From Ramlibacter terrae (lineage in GTDB: Bacteria; Pseudomonadota; Gammaproteobacteria; Burkholderiales; Burkholderiaceae_C), in assembly GCA_013127575.1 (NCBI GenBank), contig CP053418.1, positions 434,001 to 498,000 of the forward strand: a stretch of DNA of 64,000 nt. The letters are read 5' to 3'. The notes below the pieces were generated by a model. The model saw only the letters and a program-made list of their open reading frames with translations. It had not been told where the DNA came from and did not search any database. Positions within the stretch are counted from its first letter, which is position 1. Each line of letters opens with the position of its first letter. Of this stretch, positions 38,541 through 47,346 are shown in pieces. Both the position numbers and the translations under genes were made by a program.

Positions 38541-38616
38541 GGCCCGGTAGCTCAGTTGGTAGAGCAGCGGATTGAAAATCCGCGTGTCGGTGGTTCGATT
38601 CCGCCCCGGGCCACCA
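38541..38616 (+). tRNA. tRNA-Phe (GAA)
   Basis: 76 nt with encoded CCA. Acceptor GGCCCGG pairs with CCGGGCC, the anticodon loop is TTGAAAA with GAA, and the T loop is TTCGATT. It is followed directly by a terminator. Confidence 0.97.
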
Positions 38617-38624
38617 GACGTGAC

Positions 38625-38658
38625 AAGGGCCAGCTTCGCTTGAAGCTGGCCCTTTTTC
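38625..38658 (+). terminator. Rho-independent terminator after tRNA-Phe
   Basis: Perfect 13-bp stem AAGGGCCAGCTTC/GAAGCTGGCCCTT with loop GCTT, then a T-rich tail. Confidence 0.95.
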
Positions 38659-38748
38659 TTTGCCGGTGACGCAACGGCGATTGCTTGCTCAGCGGTGGCA
38701 TGCTCCAATCGCGGCCATTCTTTCGCGCAGTCTCAGGGATGCTCCAGC

Positions 38749-41054
38749 ATGGCCAGCCACAGCTTTGAACTTCTGGCCGACGGCGACGTCGTCACGCCAT
38801 TCGATCCCGCATCCGACAGCCTGTTGCTGGATGTGCGGTACGCCGCCGCGGTGACCGTCGTGCGCGCGACCGACGCCGGAACCGTCGTCGCGCAAGGCGG
38901 CAAGAGCGTGACCATTGCCAACATCACGCCGGAGGCGCTGGCGCCGCTCCCCGGTCTTCGGGGATTCGCAGTACTTCGTCGGCTCCGGCGGCGGGACTTT
39001 TTCGGGCAGCGACGGCGCGGACCGCTTCGATTTGAACGCGGGCGGCGACGACAGCGTGACGGGCGGTGGTGGCGACGACGTCGTGGACGTGGGCGCCACC
39101 CTCACCGCCGCCGATTCGCTGGACGGCGGCGCGGGCTTGGACGAACTGCATGTTCGCGGTGGCGGCGGGACGCTCGTCGTGGGCTCGGGCGTCTCGGGTT
39201 TCGAAACGATCGTCGTCGGCGCGGGCGCGAGCGTGCGCCTCGTCTTCGAAGCGGGTGCGCTGCAAGCTGCGTCCGCACTCTCGATCCGCGGCGGCGGGCT
39301 GGGCTCAAGCGAAGCGCTCGTGGTTGCGGCGCAGGGCCTCGCCACCGGGTTGACCGTGGTCGCCGGCGCCGGGTCGGATTCCGTGGCGACGGGCTCCGGC
39401 AGCGATGCGTTGTCCGGCGGCGACGGCAACGATCGCCTGGACGGCGGGGCCGGGCAGGACACGCTCGAGGGCGGCGCGGGCAAGGACACTTTGGTGGGCG
39501 GGGCGGACGTGAAGGCCGACGTGCTGAAAGGCGGCGACGGCGATGACACCTACTACGTCACCAGCCTGCTGGACACCATTGCCGAGTCGTCGAGCACCTC
39601 CGGCGGCGTCGACCTCGTCGTCTCCACCGCCGATCGGGTCCCTGGGCAAGTACCGGGAGCACCTGACGCTGGCCGGCACCAAGGCCATCGACGGCACAGG
39701 CAACAGCCGGCCAACGTCATCCGCGGCAACGCCGCCGGCAACGTCCTCGATGGCGGCTCGAAAGGACAAGACACGCTGATCGGCGGGCTCGGCAACGACG
39801 CCTACCACGTCAACGGGAACGACACGGTGGTGGAGCGCTCGGGTGGCGGCACGGACCGCATCCATTCGTCCACCAGCTACACGCTCGCGAAGTACTTCGA
39901 AGACCTCACGCTGACCGGCACCCGCAACCTTTCCGGGACGGGCCATTCCGGCGCGAACCGCATCGACGGCAACGCCGGGAACAACGTGCTGGATGGCGGA
40001 AGCGGCAACGACACGCTGCAGGGATTCGCCGGCAGCGATCGCCTGCTGGGCGGCAAGGGCGACGACAAGATCTACGGCGGCGACGGTGCCGACACGCTGG
40101 ACGGCGGATCGGGCCGCAACACGCTGGCGGGCGGCGATGGCGCGGACACCTATTTCGTCGATTCGAAAGACGACGTGGTCGTCGAGAAGAGCCGCTATGT
40201 CATCGAGATCGACACCGTGATCTCCAGTGTCGATCGCACCGGGGCCAACCAGGACAAGCTCGTGCTGACGGGCAAGGCCCTGGTCGGCATCGGCAGCAGC
40301 GACGACAACTGGATCACCGGCACCGACCGCGCCAATGTCCTCGACGGCCGCGGCGGGTACGACACGATGGTGGGCGGCAAGGGCAACGACACGTACCACG
40401 TCGACCGCCCCGAGGACAGCGTCATCGAGTCATGGAATGGCGGTGTCGACCACGTCATCGCCAGTTCCGACTGGACGCTCGGCATCTACGAGGAACACCT
40501 CACCCTGACCAGCAAGCAATGGTCGACGGGCTACGGCAACGAGCTCGGCAACCGCATCGAAGGCGGCCGTGGGCTGAACTCGATCGACGGCATGGGCGGA
40601 GACGACACCGTGTCGGGCGGAGGCGGCAACGACAGGCTGTGGGGCGGTGCGGGCAAGGATCGGCTGGACGGCGGCACCGGCAACGACACGATCATCAGCG
40701 GCCGGGGAGCGACTTCCTCACCGGCGGCGCCGGGGACGACGTCTTCCGGTTCGAAAGCGAACAGGACAGCAACCCCGGTATTTCGACACCATCCTCGACT
40801 TCGAGCGGGGCCGGGACGTGATCGACCTGTCGTCGCTGTATTTCGGCGCGAACGGCGCCTTCAAGCCCTTCATCGGCAGGGCCCCCTTCAGCGGTGAGGA
40901 TGCGACGGGCGAGGTGCGCTACGAGTACGACGCGGCCAGCCGGTCGGTCATGGTCTACGTCAGCGCGGACCCTTCGAGCGATGCGGAGGGCGTGCTGCGG
41001 ATCATGGGGATCTCCAGCCTGTCCGTCAGCGATTTCAATTTCTGGGACTGGTAA
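38749..41054 (+). CDS. RTX-type calcium-binding repeat protein, probably exported by a type I system
   Basis: About 770 aa. No N-terminal signal peptide. From residue about 75 it carries many nonapeptide RTX motifs of GGxGxDxLx type (GGDGNDRLDGGAGQDTLEGGAGKDTL; GNAGNNVLDGGSGNDTLQG; GGKGDDKIYGGDGADTLDGG; GGAGKDRLDGGTGNDTI). Between them are longer units with LGKYREHLTLAGTKAIDGTGN-type sequence repeated three to four times, common in bacterial surface or secreted RTX proteins. It ends LRIMGISSLSVSDFNFWDW, likely containing the C-terminal type I signal. No ABC exporter is in the window. Frameshifts are near 38957, 39648, 39708, 40706 and 40780. Activity unknown. Confidence 0.85.
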
Positions 41055-41059
41055 CCATC

Positions 41060-42746
41060 CTGGCCCATCCCACCCCGTTCGAACGCGGCAACGGCAACCA
41101 GACCACCACCGGGCCGAATGCGTCGCCTTCTACGAGCAGCTCGCCGAGCGATTCCCGGGCGTCCTGCGCTGGTGGCAAATCGGCACGTCCGACACCGGTG
41201 TGCCCATGCACGCCGGCCTCGTCGCGGCTGATGGCGTCTTGGATCGCGACACCTTGCGCGCGCAGGGCCGCCCGGTGTTCTTCAACAACAACGGCATCCA
41301 TCCCGGCGAGCCCGAAGGCATCGACGCCTGCATGGCGCTGGTGCGCGACTTCTGCCTCGCGCCCGAGCGGCTGGCCGCGCTCGGCAAGACCGTGTTCCTT
41401 TTCATCCCGGTCTACAACGTCGACGGTTGCGTCAACCGCAATTCGACCTCGCGCGTGAACCAGCTCGGACCCGAGTCGTTCGGCTTCCGCGGCAATGGCC
41501 AACATCTCGACCTGAACCGCGACTTCATCAAGTGCGACAGCCTGGCCGCGCAGGTGTTCAACCGCTTCTTCACCGCGTGGGATCCGGACGTGATGGTCGA
41601 CACGCACACGGCCAACGGCGCGGACTACCCGTACACCATGACGTTGATCCCGACCCAGCCCGACAAGCTGGGCGGCGGTCTCGGCGACTTCCTGCGCGAG
41701 CGCATGCTGCCCGCGATCTACGGCGACATGGAGCGGCGCGGCTGCCCCACGTGCCCCTACGTCAACCTGCTCGGAGAGACGCCGGACGAGGGCATCGAAG
41801 ACTTCGTCGACCTGCCGCGCTTTTCCACGGGCTACGCCGCGCTGCACCACACGATCGGCTTCATGCCCGAGACCCACATGCTCAAGCCCTTCGCCGAGCG
41901 CGTGGCGGCGATGCGCACGCTGGTCGAGGTGGTACTGGACTTCACCGTCGCGCAGGCGGAGCGCATCCAGCAACTGCGGCGCGCTGCACGCGCGGACGAC
42001 GCGCGCCGCGCGCAGTGGCCGCTGCGCTGGCGCAACGACCACGAGCGGCCGGCCCGCCTTCGCTTCAAGGGCTATACCGCCGTGCGTTCGCCAAGCCGAC
42101 TCGGCGACTACCAGCGTCTCGCCTATGACCGCGACCAGCCGTGGGAGAAGGACATCGTCCACTTCGACCGCTGCATCGAGGAGCAGGTGGTGGCGGCGCC
42201 CAAGGCCTACCCGGTGCCGCAAGCCTGGCGCGAAGTGATCGAGCGCCTCGAGTGGAACGGCATCGCGTTGCAGCGCCCGGACGCCGACCGGCTGTTCGAG
42301 GCGGCCCGGGTGTATCGCGTGCTCGAAGTCGGCACGCGCGCTTCGGCCTACGACGGCCGCATGTTCCATGACCGGTGGTGCTGGGCACGCACACCGAGGC
42401 CATCCAGGCGCGCGCCGGCGACGTGCTGGTGCCGCTCGACCAGCCCCGGGCCCGCTACGCCGTCGAGACCACGGAACCGGAAGCGCACGACAGCTTCTTC
42501 CGCTGGGGCTTCTTCAACAGCGTGCTCGAGAAGAAGCAGGCCACCCTCTCGGCCTATGTCTTCGAGGACACGGCCCTGCAGATGCTGGCGGACGAGCCGG
42601 CGCTGCGGCAGGCGTTCGACGCGTGGAAGGCCGCGCATCCGGAGCTGCTGTGCGACCCGCAGGCCGTGCACTGGTTCCTGTTCACCCACGGCCAGCGGTA
42701 TGCCGAGCCGGAGTGGCGGCGCTATCCGGTGGTGGCGTTGATCTAG
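41060..42746 (+). CDS. M14-family zinc carboxypeptidase
   Basis: About 560 aa. Zinc ligands of the M14 fold are visible as NNNGIHPGEPEG (HxxE) and, further on, VDTHTANGADY (second His); NVDGCVNRNS and HLDLNRDF are the substrate Arg/Asn region, and the catalytic Glu is probably in GFMPETHMLKPF. It is cytoplasmic (no leader). The start is unclear: the correct frame upstream of a frameshift at about 41107 (ACCTGGGCC read as ACCGGGCC) has no ATG or GTG and touches the RTX stop, so I begin at a CTG as a placeholder. A second frameshift is at 42372-42375. Its stop overlaps that of the convergent gene. Confidence 0.85.
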
Positions 42747-43206
42747 CCCACCGCGTACGGCCGCTCGGGCACCGGCATGTGGAAGCTGGCGTTGAGCATG
42801 TTCCGGCGCGGATCGCGCCGACGGCGAAGGTGAGTTCGGCCAGTTCGCCGTCGCCCAGATGCCGCCGCGCTTCCTCGAACACCGCATCGCTGGGGGTCGT
42901 GTGCGGCACCGCATTCACGGCTTCGGCCCATGCCAGAGCCGCGCGGTCGCGCTCGCTGAAGAAGCGCGGCGCCTCGCGCCAGCCGGACAGCACGTGCAGG
43001 TGACGCGGATCGACGTCCATCTTCTGCAGCGCCGCCGCATGCATGTCCATGCAGAAGGCGCAGCCGTTGATCTGCGAGACGCGCAGGTTCACCAGCTCGC
43101 GCAGGCGCGCGTCGATGCTGGGCGCGGCGGCGCGCGAGAAGGCGACCGGGGCCTGCGTGGCCTTCGATGCGGCGGCCTGGTAGTTGAGGCGGGGTGCGTG
43201 GTTCAT
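42743..43206 (-). CDS. Carboxymuconolactone decarboxylase/AhpD-family protein, ECF41 partner
   Basis: About 154 aa. The peroxiredoxin-like AhpD signature is RELVNLRVSQINGCAFCMDMHAAAL, with the redox pair CxxC and the proton-relay His three residues after the second Cys. C-terminal residues correct to WNMLNASFHMPVPE after a frameshift at about 42805 (GCCTGGAAC read as GCCGGAAC). Genes of this family are one of the three classes (COE: carboxymuconolactone decarboxylase, oxidoreductase, epimerase) typically linked to ECF41 sigma factors, and sigJ is immediately upstream. A predicted ECF41 promoter lies about 42 bases before its start. Likely acts in peroxide or quinone detoxification (inferred). 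Confidence 0.9.
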
Positions 43207-43247
43207 GGGGGCTCCGGTTCGTTGAGAAGCAGATGCTTCACGAACAA

Positions 43248-43274
43248 GACGCGGAGGCGGTCGCGCCCGTGACA
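43248..43274 (-). promoter_or_regulatory. Predicted ECF41 promoter of the AhpD-family gene
   Basis: On the minus strand: TGTCACG (43274-43268), 16 bases, CGTC (43251-43248). This matches the ECF41 consensus TGTCACA-N16-CGTC except for the last -35 base, and the spacing equals that before sigJ. Confidence 0.85.
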
Positions 43275-43281
43275 GCGCCGC

Positions 43282-44175
43282 CTACGGCGCGGCGACGATG
43301 CGCGCCAGCTTGTCCGGGTTGCGGATCACGTGCAGCGCCACGATCCGCTCACCGTCGGTCTCCACGGCTTGCGCCGACTCGAGGACGCCGTCGACGAAGC
43401 GCAGGAAGCCCGGCACGCCGTTGATCGACGCCACGCGGTACGCCATGCGTTTGCCGTACCGCAGCTGGTGCGCCCAATAGAGGTTGGCGGCGCGGTCGCC
43501 ACCGTGGATGCCACCCGCCACCGACGGCACCTTGCCGCCGCCGTCGCCCACCACCTCGACGTCGTCCGCGAGCATCGCGCGGATCGCCGCGCGGTCGCCG
43601 GTGCTCGCGGCCGCCACGAAGCGCTGCAACAGGCGCACGTGCGTGTCGCGCGGCACGTCGAAGCGGGGCCGGTCCAGCCGCAGGCGCTCCGTCGCGCGGT
43701 GGACGGCCTGGCGGATCGCAGGTTCGCTCTTGCCCAGCATGGCCGCGATCTCGCCGTAGTCGTAGTCGAAGGCCTGCCGCAGCAGGTAGGCGGCGCGCTC
43801 CTCGGGACCGAGCCTTTCGAGCAAGTGCAGGAAAGCCACCGACAGCTCCCCGGCGCGTTCCGCGATGGCCTCGGGCGTCTGCTCGTCGACGGCCACGAGC
43901 GGCTCCGGCAGCCACGCGCCGGCATAGGTCTCGCGTTCACGCTTGGCGGCGCGCAGCCGGTCGATGGACAGCCGCGTGACGACGGTCACCAGCCAGGCTT
44001 CGGCCGACTGCAACGCAGCCTGGTCGGCCTGGAGCCAGCGCAGCCACGCATCCTGCAGGACGTCCTCGGCGTCGGCGCGCGTGCCGAGCATGCGGTAAGC
44101 GATGCCGTGCAGCCGCGGCCGCAGGGCATGGAACGGATCCCCGGTGGGTGCGGAGGCCGGCGTGGTGGCGTTCAT
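43282..44175 (-). CDS. sigJ: ECF41-group RNA polymerase sigma factor (SigJ-like)
   Basis: 297 aa. Sigma region 2 (HGIAYRMLGTRADAEDVLQDAWLRW) and region 4 (AAYLLRQAFDYDYGEIAAMLGKSEPAIRQAVHRATERL) are followed by a SnoaL-like C-terminal extension of about 110 aa. The ECF41 hallmarks are all present: WLPEP in the linker (residue about 90), DGGGK (about 213) and NPDKL near the C-terminus. In this group the extension, not a separate anti-sigma factor, controls activity. No anti-sigma gene is adjacent. The frame is clean. Its own predicted promoter lies 8 bases before the ATG, so the mRNA may be leaderless or the start may be further in. Confidence 0.95.
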   Translation of the reverse strand: MNATTPASAPTGDPFHALRPRLHGIAYRMLGTRADAEDVLQDAWLRWLQADQAALQSAEAWLVTVVTRLSIDRLRAAKRERETYAGAWLPEPLVAVDEQTPEAIAERAGELSVAFLHLLERLGPEERAAYLLRQAFDYDYGEIAAMLGKSEPAIRQAVHRATERLRLDRPRFDVPRDTHVRLLQRFVAAASTGDRAAIRAMLADDVEVVGDGGGKVPSVAGGIHGGDRAANLYWAHQLRYGKRMAYRVASINGVPGFLRFVDGVLESAQAVETDGERIVALHVIRNPDKLARIVAAP

Positions 44176-44183
44176 GCAGGCAA

Positions 44184-44210
44184 GACGAACGGGCGCGCCG
44201 CGCTGTGACA
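44184..44210 (-). promoter_or_regulatory. Predicted ECF41 autoregulatory promoter of sigJ
   Basis: On the minus strand: TGTCACA (44210-44204), 16 bases, CGTC (44187-44184). A perfect match to the published ECF41 motif, placed just upstream of sigJ and just after the stop of the preceding gene. Confidence 0.88.
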
Positions 44211-44217
44211 GGCGCGC

Positions 44218-45191
44218 CTACTCCTTGATGTTGGCGTTGCGCACGATCTTCTGGTTGCGCTCGTACTCGGCGCGAACGAAGCGCCCAGGTCGGCGGGCGT
44301 GCCCGTGCCCGGCACCGCACCCTGCGCGCGCAGCTTGCCGGCGACCTCGGCTTCCTTCAGCACGGCGTTCAGTTCCTCGTTCAGGCGCGTCACCACGGCC
44401 GGCGGCGTGCCGGCGGGCGCGAAGATGCCCGTCCAGCTGACCATCGAATAGCCTTTCAGCCCCGGCATCTCGCCGAAGGTGGGCACCTGCGGCAGCGACT
44501 CCATGCGCGTGGCGCTGGTCACGCCCAGAGCACGCAGGCGGCCCGCCGTGACCTGCGGCACCGCCGTCGTGCTGATCAGCATGGCCGTGTCGACCTGACC
44601 GCCGATCACGTCGCTGGCGATCTGCGCGCCGCCGCGGTACGGCACGTGCGTGACGAAGATGCCGCTGCGTTCCTTCAGCAGTTCCATCGCCAGTTGCAGC
44701 ACGGTGCCGATGCCCGACGTGGCATAGGTGAGGTGCCCCGGCTTGGCCTTGGCCTGCTGCACGAATTCCGCATAGGTCTTGGCAGGCAGGCGCGGCCCGG
44801 CGACGAGCACCATCGGCGCGGTGTTGAGCATGCCGACCGGCGTCAGGGCCTGCAGCGGGTCGAAGCGGTAGGCGGCGGGGTTGATCAGCCTGGCGATCGC
44901 CATGGCGCTGTCGGTGCCGGCCACCAGCGTGTAGCCATCCGGCGCGGCAGCCGCGGCGCGGCCGAGGCCCACGGCGCCGCCGGCACCGGCGACGTTCTCG
45001 ATCACCACGGACTGGTTCAGCCGCTCGGACAGCCGCTGCGCCACCACGCGGGCGTTGAAGTCGACGCTGCCGCCGGCGGTGTAGGGCACGATCAGCGTGA
45101 TCGCCTTGGCCGCGGGCCGGGCCGCCTGTGCCGTGGCGAGTGCGGGGAGGAGGGTGGCGCCGAGCAGCAGCAAGGGTTTGGTGAGGGACAT
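44218..45191 (-). CDS. Bug/TctC-family solute-binding protein
   Basis: About 324 aa. A signal peptide (LLLLGATLLPALATAQA) is followed by ITLIVPYTAGGSVDFNARVVAQRLSERL, VVIENVAGAGGAVGLGRAAAAAPDGYTLV, HVPYRGGAQIASDVIGGQVD and MVSWTGIFAPAGTP, the canonical Bug order. These periplasmic receptors bind small carboxylates or other organic solutes and have expanded massively in Burkholderiales, mostly as orphans like this one (no tctAB nearby). A frameshift near 44285, beside CCTGG, displaces the end, which corrects to RFVRAEYERNQKIVRNANIKE. It is one base after the adenosine deaminase gene and may serve purine-derived substrates (speculative). Confidence 0.9.
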
Positions 45192-45192
45192 G

Positions 45193-46271
45193 TCAGGTCT
45201 CGGTGGAAAGGGAGTCGGGGAGGTGGCGCGCGCGCAGGGCGTCGAACTCGGCGGCCCATTCGCCCTGCCATTGCGCGCGCTGGCCATCGGCAATCCGGGC
45301 GGCATCGAGGCCATTGCGCATGAACCCGCGCAGGTCGTCGATGCCGAAGCCGAAGTCGCGCACCATCATCAGCCAGGCGCCGGTGGGCGTGACGTGGTGC
45401 AGGGTCGGGTCGTCGGTGTTCGGATGGATGCGCAAGCCCAGGCCGGGCATGCGGCGGATCGGGTGGTCGAGCGCCCAGCGGTCCGGCGGCAGCGTGCGCA
45501 GGTAATAGGAATTCGTCGGCACCACGGTGAAGGGAACACCGCGCGCCGCGCACTCCGCGGCGAACTCCGGCGCGTCGACGACCGTGTAGCCGTGGTCGAT
45601 GCGGTCGACCTTCAGCAGGTCGAGGGCGGTGCGCACGTTGGTCCGGGGCATGCCGAACTCGCCCGCGTGCGCCGTCGTCCGCAGCCCGCCTTGCCTCGCG
45701 AGCGCATAGGCCGCTTCGAACAGTTCGGGCGGCCGGTCGACCTCGCGGTAGTCGATGCCGATGCCGGCGACCTCTTGGCAGCGGTGCGCCAGCATCCAGC
45801 GCACCATCTCCACCGCTTCCTCCGGGGAGGCTTCGCGGTCGATGGCGCCGATCAGGCGGCCCGGATGCCGAACTGCGCCTGCGCATCGCGGATGGCGCGC
45901 ACGATCGCGTCCTGCGCCGCCGCGTAGGGAATGCGCGAATCGCGCACGGTGCCGGTGGGGTTCCACGAGAACTCGCTGTGGCGCACGTTGTGCGAGGCGG
46001 CGTCTTGCAGGTACTCGAAGGCCAACCGGTACAGGTCTTTCGGCGCGCGGACCAGGCTCGCATCGAGCGCGCGCAGCACGCGCAGCACGCCCACGGGCTT
46101 CTCGCCACGCGTGTAGAAACCGGTGATCTCTTCGTCGGGGAGTGGGCTGCCGGCGCGCCGATTCAGGTCGGCGAAGGTTTCCTTGCGCACGGTGCCGTAG
46201 AGGTGGCAGTGCAGTTCGACCTTGGGCATGGCATGCAGGAAATCTTGCAGGCCGTGAGGGAGGCTGGGCAT
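45193..46271 (-). CDS. Adenosine deaminase-family protein
   Basis: About 360 aa. Zinc and catalytic motifs of the amidohydrolase fold are PKVELHCHLYGTV (HxH), TAHAGEFGMP (His and catalytic Glu), RIDHGYTVV and HPNTDDPTL (two Asp). It probably deaminates adenosine or a related aminopurine; substrate specificity within the family (adenosine, adenine, modified nucleosides) cannot be settled. One frameshift at about 45867 (ATCCAGGGC read as ATCCGGGC). It is transcribed with the Bug protein downstream. Confidence 0.9.
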
Positions 46272-46297
46272 GCCTCCATGGTACGCAGTCGCGGCCG

Positions 46298-46672
46298 CTA
46301 TTTGGGCGATGGCGCCAGCAGGTAGCCGGCCAGCTCTTCGGCGGCGCGGGCGAGCTGCGCGTCGGCCTGCAGGCGCGACTGCACGGCGTCGACCAAGGTG
46401 GGAAAGGCCGCGTCGTGGATCAGGGTGCTGCCCAGCTCGTGCAGGAGCGCCGTTTCGAGAAAGGCGCGAAAGGCTTTCTGCCTGCGCTGTGGATCGTCGG
46501 CCGCGATGCCGGCGACGCGTTGCGCAACGACGCTCGCGAGGCCTTCGGTGCCCTGCCGGCGCGCGGCAGGCTTGCCTTGGGACTGCGTGCGCGCGGCAGT
46601 GCGTTCGCGCAAGGCCGCTACCTCACTGTGGACGGCCGCGGCGAGCCGCTGGCCGGGATCGATGGTGGTCAA
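46298..46672 (-). CDS. Hypothetical helical protein
   Basis: 124 aa, predominantly helical with many Ala, Arg and Gln, and no signal peptide or membrane segment. It starts MTTIDPGQRLAAAVHSEVAALRERTAAR and ends ELAGYLLAPSPK. No domain is recognised. It begins 11 bases after the TPR gene stop, so the two form a small operon divergent from the giant YD-repeat gene. An adaptor or chaperone role is possible from that context only. Confidence 0.65.
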   Translation of the reverse strand: MTTIDPGQRLAAAVHSEVAALRERTAARTQSQGKPAARRQGTEGLASVVAQRVAGIAADDPQRRQKAFRAFLETALLHELGSTLIHDAAFPTLVDAVQSRLQADAQLARAAEELAGYLLAPSPK

Positions 46673-46683
46673 AGGAGGGGCCC

Positions 46684-47231
46684 TCAGTGCAGGCCGCGGG
46701 CGTAGCCCGACAGCAGCACGTGCGCGGCCTGTGGTTCACCGCCTGCGCCGGCCGCGAGCTGCTGTACGGCATCGACCACGCGCTGGATGTCCTCGAAGAG
46801 CGCCGGATTGTCGGTGGGGCAGGCCAGGCCGGCGCGATAGTGCGCGAGCGCCTCCCGGTGCAGGTCCTGCGCCAGCGCAGCAAAACCCCGGACGAAATGC
46901 GGCAGCGGCTGGTCGGCCGGCAGCGCGAGCAGCGGCTCCCACGTGAGCAGCGCGGCCGCGGCGCGCTGCGACGTGAATTGCAGCAGCCCGAGCTGGTAGC
47001 GCGCCAGCACGAACCCCGGAGCCAGCAGCACCGCGTTGCTGAAGGCGAGTTCCGCCTCGTGCACCTGCCCGCGGCTGGCGTATTCGGAGCCGATGAGGAA
47101 GTGCGGCACGCCGGAGGCGGGCGCCACGGCGGATGCCTGCTGGAACAGGCGCACGGCCTCGTCGCCCCGCCCTTGTCCGCTGGCGGCCAGCCCTGCGCCA
47201 GCAGCGCATCGAAATCGCGATGGGTGTTCAT
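46684..47231 (-). CDS. Tetratricopeptide-repeat protein
   Basis: About 183 aa. TPR-like helix pairs are visible: GRGDEAVRLFQQASAVAPASGVPHFLIGSEYASRGQVHEAELAFSNAVLLAPGFVLARYQLGLLQF, then DLHREALAHYRAGLACPTD. No leader. A frameshift at about 47194 (GGCCTGGCC read as GGCTGGCC) separates the first 14 codons; the ATG at 47231 is chosen because it restores a continuous N-terminus. It faces away from the YD-repeat gene with about 115 bases between. Confidence 0.78.
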
Positions 47232-47346
47232 GGTGCCTCCCCTTCCACAGTACATCCATCACAAAGCTGGCCGGTTTAGTCCCTAAACACCGGGCGCGCC
47301 GGCGGGATGTATTGGCAAGGTCTTCAACGAACTTGCGAGTCACACG

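Noticed and set aside
38749..41054. RTX protein as a pore-forming haemolysin or adenylate cyclase toxin
   Set aside because: Only calcium-binding repeats are visible. No hydrophobic pore domain, acylation site, cyclase domain or rtxC/B/D neighbours are seen.
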